Positions 62,292-64,000 of a DNA stretch of 64,000 nt are shown here, piece after piece; position 1 is the stretch's first letter, and every line of letters begins with the position of its first letter. The translations under genes and the position numbers were made by a program. A model generated the notes under the pieces. The model did no database searches and was not told the origin of the DNA. It saw nothing but the letters and a program-made list of their open reading frames with translations. Source of the stretch: Acetivibrio clariflavus DSM 19732 (lineage in GTDB: Bacteria; Bacillota; Clostridia; Acetivibrionales; Acetivibrionaceae); contig NC_016627.1 in the NCBI RefSeq assembly GCF_000237085.1, positions 2,170,118 through 2,234,117 of the forward strand, read 5' to 3'.

Positions 62292-64000
62292 CTAAACAGC
62301 CAGTGAATTTACATCCAAAATTAATGCAACATTTCCGTCACCCAATATTGTAGCACCGGCAATAAATTTAATTCCCGAAAGAAGTTTTCCTAATGACTTT
62401 ATAACTATCTCCTGTTGCCCAATCAAAGAATCTACCAAAAATCCCGACAATCTTTCGCCTTTCTTAACTATTACTACCGTTAACTGCTTTTTATTATTTT
62501 TATCCGTTGGAATATCCAATATCCTGTTCAAACGAACTATAGGTATCACGGTATCTCTAATCATAATTACTTCCTGTTTCTGAACCAACATTATCTGGTC
62601 AGGAGAAATTTTTATTATTTCCTTTGTACTGCTAAGGGGTATTGCATATTTTTCCTCACCGATGACTACAAGCAAAGCCTGTATAATAGCCAATGTGAGA
62701 GGAAGCCTTATAATAAATTTACTTCCCTTGCCCCATTCCGTTTCAACCTCTACTACACCGCCAAGCTGTTCGATTTTAGTTTTAACAACATCCAATCCGA
62801 CCCCTCTTCCCGATAAGTCGGTTATCTTGTCAGATGTACTGAAGGAAGGCTTGAACAAAAAGTCTATAATGTCTTTTTGGGATAATGTATTGGCAATTTC
62901 TTTTTTTACAAGCCCTTTTTCTATAGCTTTCTTTTTCACTTTTTCAAGATCTATACCTTGACCGTCATCACAAACTTCGATAACAACATTGTTGCCATCC
63001 TGATAAGCTCTTAAGTCAATTTTTCCTGCAGTTGGCTTACCTGCCGCTTTCCTTTTCTCAATAGACTCAATTCCATGATCGGCAGAGTTTCTCAAAAGAT
63101 GAATAAGCGGATCCCCTATTTCATCAATAACAGTTCTGTCAAGTTCAGTATCCTCACCAGACATATTAAGAATAATTTCTTTGTTTAAATCCCGTGCAGT
63201 GTCTCTTATCATCCTTGGGAATCGATTGAATACCATTTCAACAGGAACCATTCTAACCTTCATAACAGCATCATGAAGATTGGTAGTTATGCGTTCAAGA
63301 TATTCAATAGCCTCATTGTAAGCCTGCGTCCTGTCTCCTATGTCTATACCTTCAAGCCTGGTCTTGATTATGATTAGCTCACTGACAAGATTCATTAATA
63401 CATCAAGCCTGTCGACATCAACTCTCACTGTCTTGCCTGTTTTGGCTTTATGAGCCTGGTTGTTTTGACTGTTGTCCTCCTGTTTTGCATCGGAAGAATC
63501 CTCAACTACCGCATTAACCGTGTCAACGGAATTTGCAGTATTTTCACTACTAATTTTTTCAGTTTCGGCAAGCTGGAAATCATCATAACCCAGAGAAGTA
63601 ATAACCACTTCATCAATTTCCGCAATACTGTTTATGTCTTTTTCAAAAAATGAAGGGTCTTCTTTGGTTATACATACAACAGTAAATTCAAAATCGAATT
63701 TTTCGTCTTCAATATCTTCAACCCTAGGCTCCGATCTTATTATTTCCGAGTGTCTTTCAATGGTTTGGAATATAATAAATGAACGGGCTGATTTTAAAAC
63801 ACATCCTTTGTTCAAAACAACAGTGATCTTCAATACATTCATACCCAATTCTTTTGCTTTATAAGCAATGTTTTGCTCATATTGATTCAATTTGAACTGG
63901 GCAGTTTTATAAGTTTTATTGTCTGTCTTCTCCGGTTCACTCTGATTGTTTTCAACCTCAGTTTTTACCGTTTCCTGTTCAGTTTTATTATTAACAGCAT
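62292..64000 (-). CDS. cheA: Chemotaxis histidine kinase CheA (N-terminus beyond the window)
   Basis: The frame is open to the window edge at 64000, so the start and the HPt (P1) domain are missing. Present are an acidic/Gln-rich linker, the P2 domain (LGMNVLKITVVLNKGCVLKS), the P3 dimerisation helices (RLDVLMNLVSELIIIKTRLE), the P4 ATPase (LIHLLRNSADHGIE, VCDDGQGID, DLSGRGVGLDVVK) and the P5 CheW-like domain (ALLVVIGEEKYAIPL). A TTG at 63890 is in frame but is only an internal codon. Confidence 0.95.
   Translation of the reverse strand, partial: AVNNKTEQETVKTEVENNQSEPEKTDNKTYKTAQFKLNQYEQNIAYKAKELGMNVLKITVVLNKGCVLKSARSFIIFQTIERHSEIIRSEPRVEDIEDEKFDFEFTVVCITKEDPSFFEKDINSIAEIDEVVITSLGYDDFQLAETEKISSENTANSVDTVNAVVEDSSDAKQEDNSQNNQAHKAKTGKTVRVDVDRLDVLMNLVSELIIIKTRLEGIDIGDRTQAYNEAIEYLERITTNLHDAVMKVRMVPVEMVFNRFPRMIRDTARDLNKEIILNMSGEDTELDRTVIDEIGDPLIHLLRNSADHGIESIEKRKAAGKPTAGKIDLRAYQDGNNVVIEVCDDGQGIDLEKVKKKAIEKGLVKKEIANTLSQKDIIDFLFKPSFSTSDKITDLSGRGVGLDVVKTKIEQLGGVVEVETEWGKGSKFIIRLPLTLAIIQALLVVIGEEKYAIPLSSTKEIIKISPDQIMLVQKQEVIMIRDTVIPIVRLNRILDIPTDKNNKKQLTVVIVKKGERLSGFLVDSLIGQQEIVIKSLGKLLSGIKFIAGATILGDGNVALILDVNSLAV

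Noticed and set aside
1-64000. CRISPR arrays and rRNA genes
   Set aside because: No regularly spaced 25-40 bp repeats and no rRNA-like sequence were seen.

Overview
The window looks like the chromosome of an anaerobic, low-GC, cellulolytic Firmicute of the Acetivibrio (Clostridium) thermocellus type. Evidence is a type I dockerin on a secreted carbohydrate esterase, a PolC-type replicase, pyruvate formate-lyase with its activase, an Na+-pumping decarboxylase subunit, and a clostridial fla/che operon. The species assignment is inference; the gene families are read from the sequence.

Positions 1-29,700 are mostly ordinary chromosome. A dead C39-peptidase/ABC exporter sits beside an intact double-glycine-leader peptide gene with YGI repeats. 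Then come an old-yellow-enzyme reductase, an OPT transporter with PepD, an HtrA-like protease, a DUF554 protein, and a tyrosine phenol-lyase/tryptophanase-type enzyme behind a structured leader. A frameshifted CE3-like dockerin esterase and a protease-like lipoprotein follow. A BlaI/BlaR1-like pair has twin operators and a decayed C-terminus. A regulator-potABCD polyamine operon, polC, a broken IS4-type insertion sequence, a lipoprotein and tRNA-Lys complete this part.

Positions 29,869-46,340 are a ~16.5 kb integrated element that split a host tRNA-Leu(CAA) gene inside its anticodon loop. The two host halves lie at the two ends, each carrying the same 12-bp att core, and the element carries its own complete tRNA-Leu(CAA). 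Its backbone encodes a tyrosine integrase with apparently two core-binding domains, two excisionase-like proteins, a DPPW methyltransferase, an XRE repressor with nested palindromic operators, a serine recombinase and two paralogous CxxC proteins. Its cargo is a five-gene minus-strand operon: HTH protein, SNF2-like helicase with a degenerate PLD domain, DUF4391-like protein, Type III Mod, Type III Res. The backbone is dotted with a strand-polar motif, CGRATAAAAC, which stops at the att sites and is missing from the cargo.

Positions 46,385-64,000 hold an IS3-family element lying between two truncated genes (probably an IS-mediated deletion), an OadB-type decarboxylase beta subunit with a 48-residue partner, a DEDDh exonuclease, pflB-pflA and a DUF4097-type lipoprotein. 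The downstream half of a fla/che operon follows on the minus strand: cheA (cut by the window edge), cheW, cheC, cheD, a small membrane protein, sigD, a DUF342 protein and three small genes.
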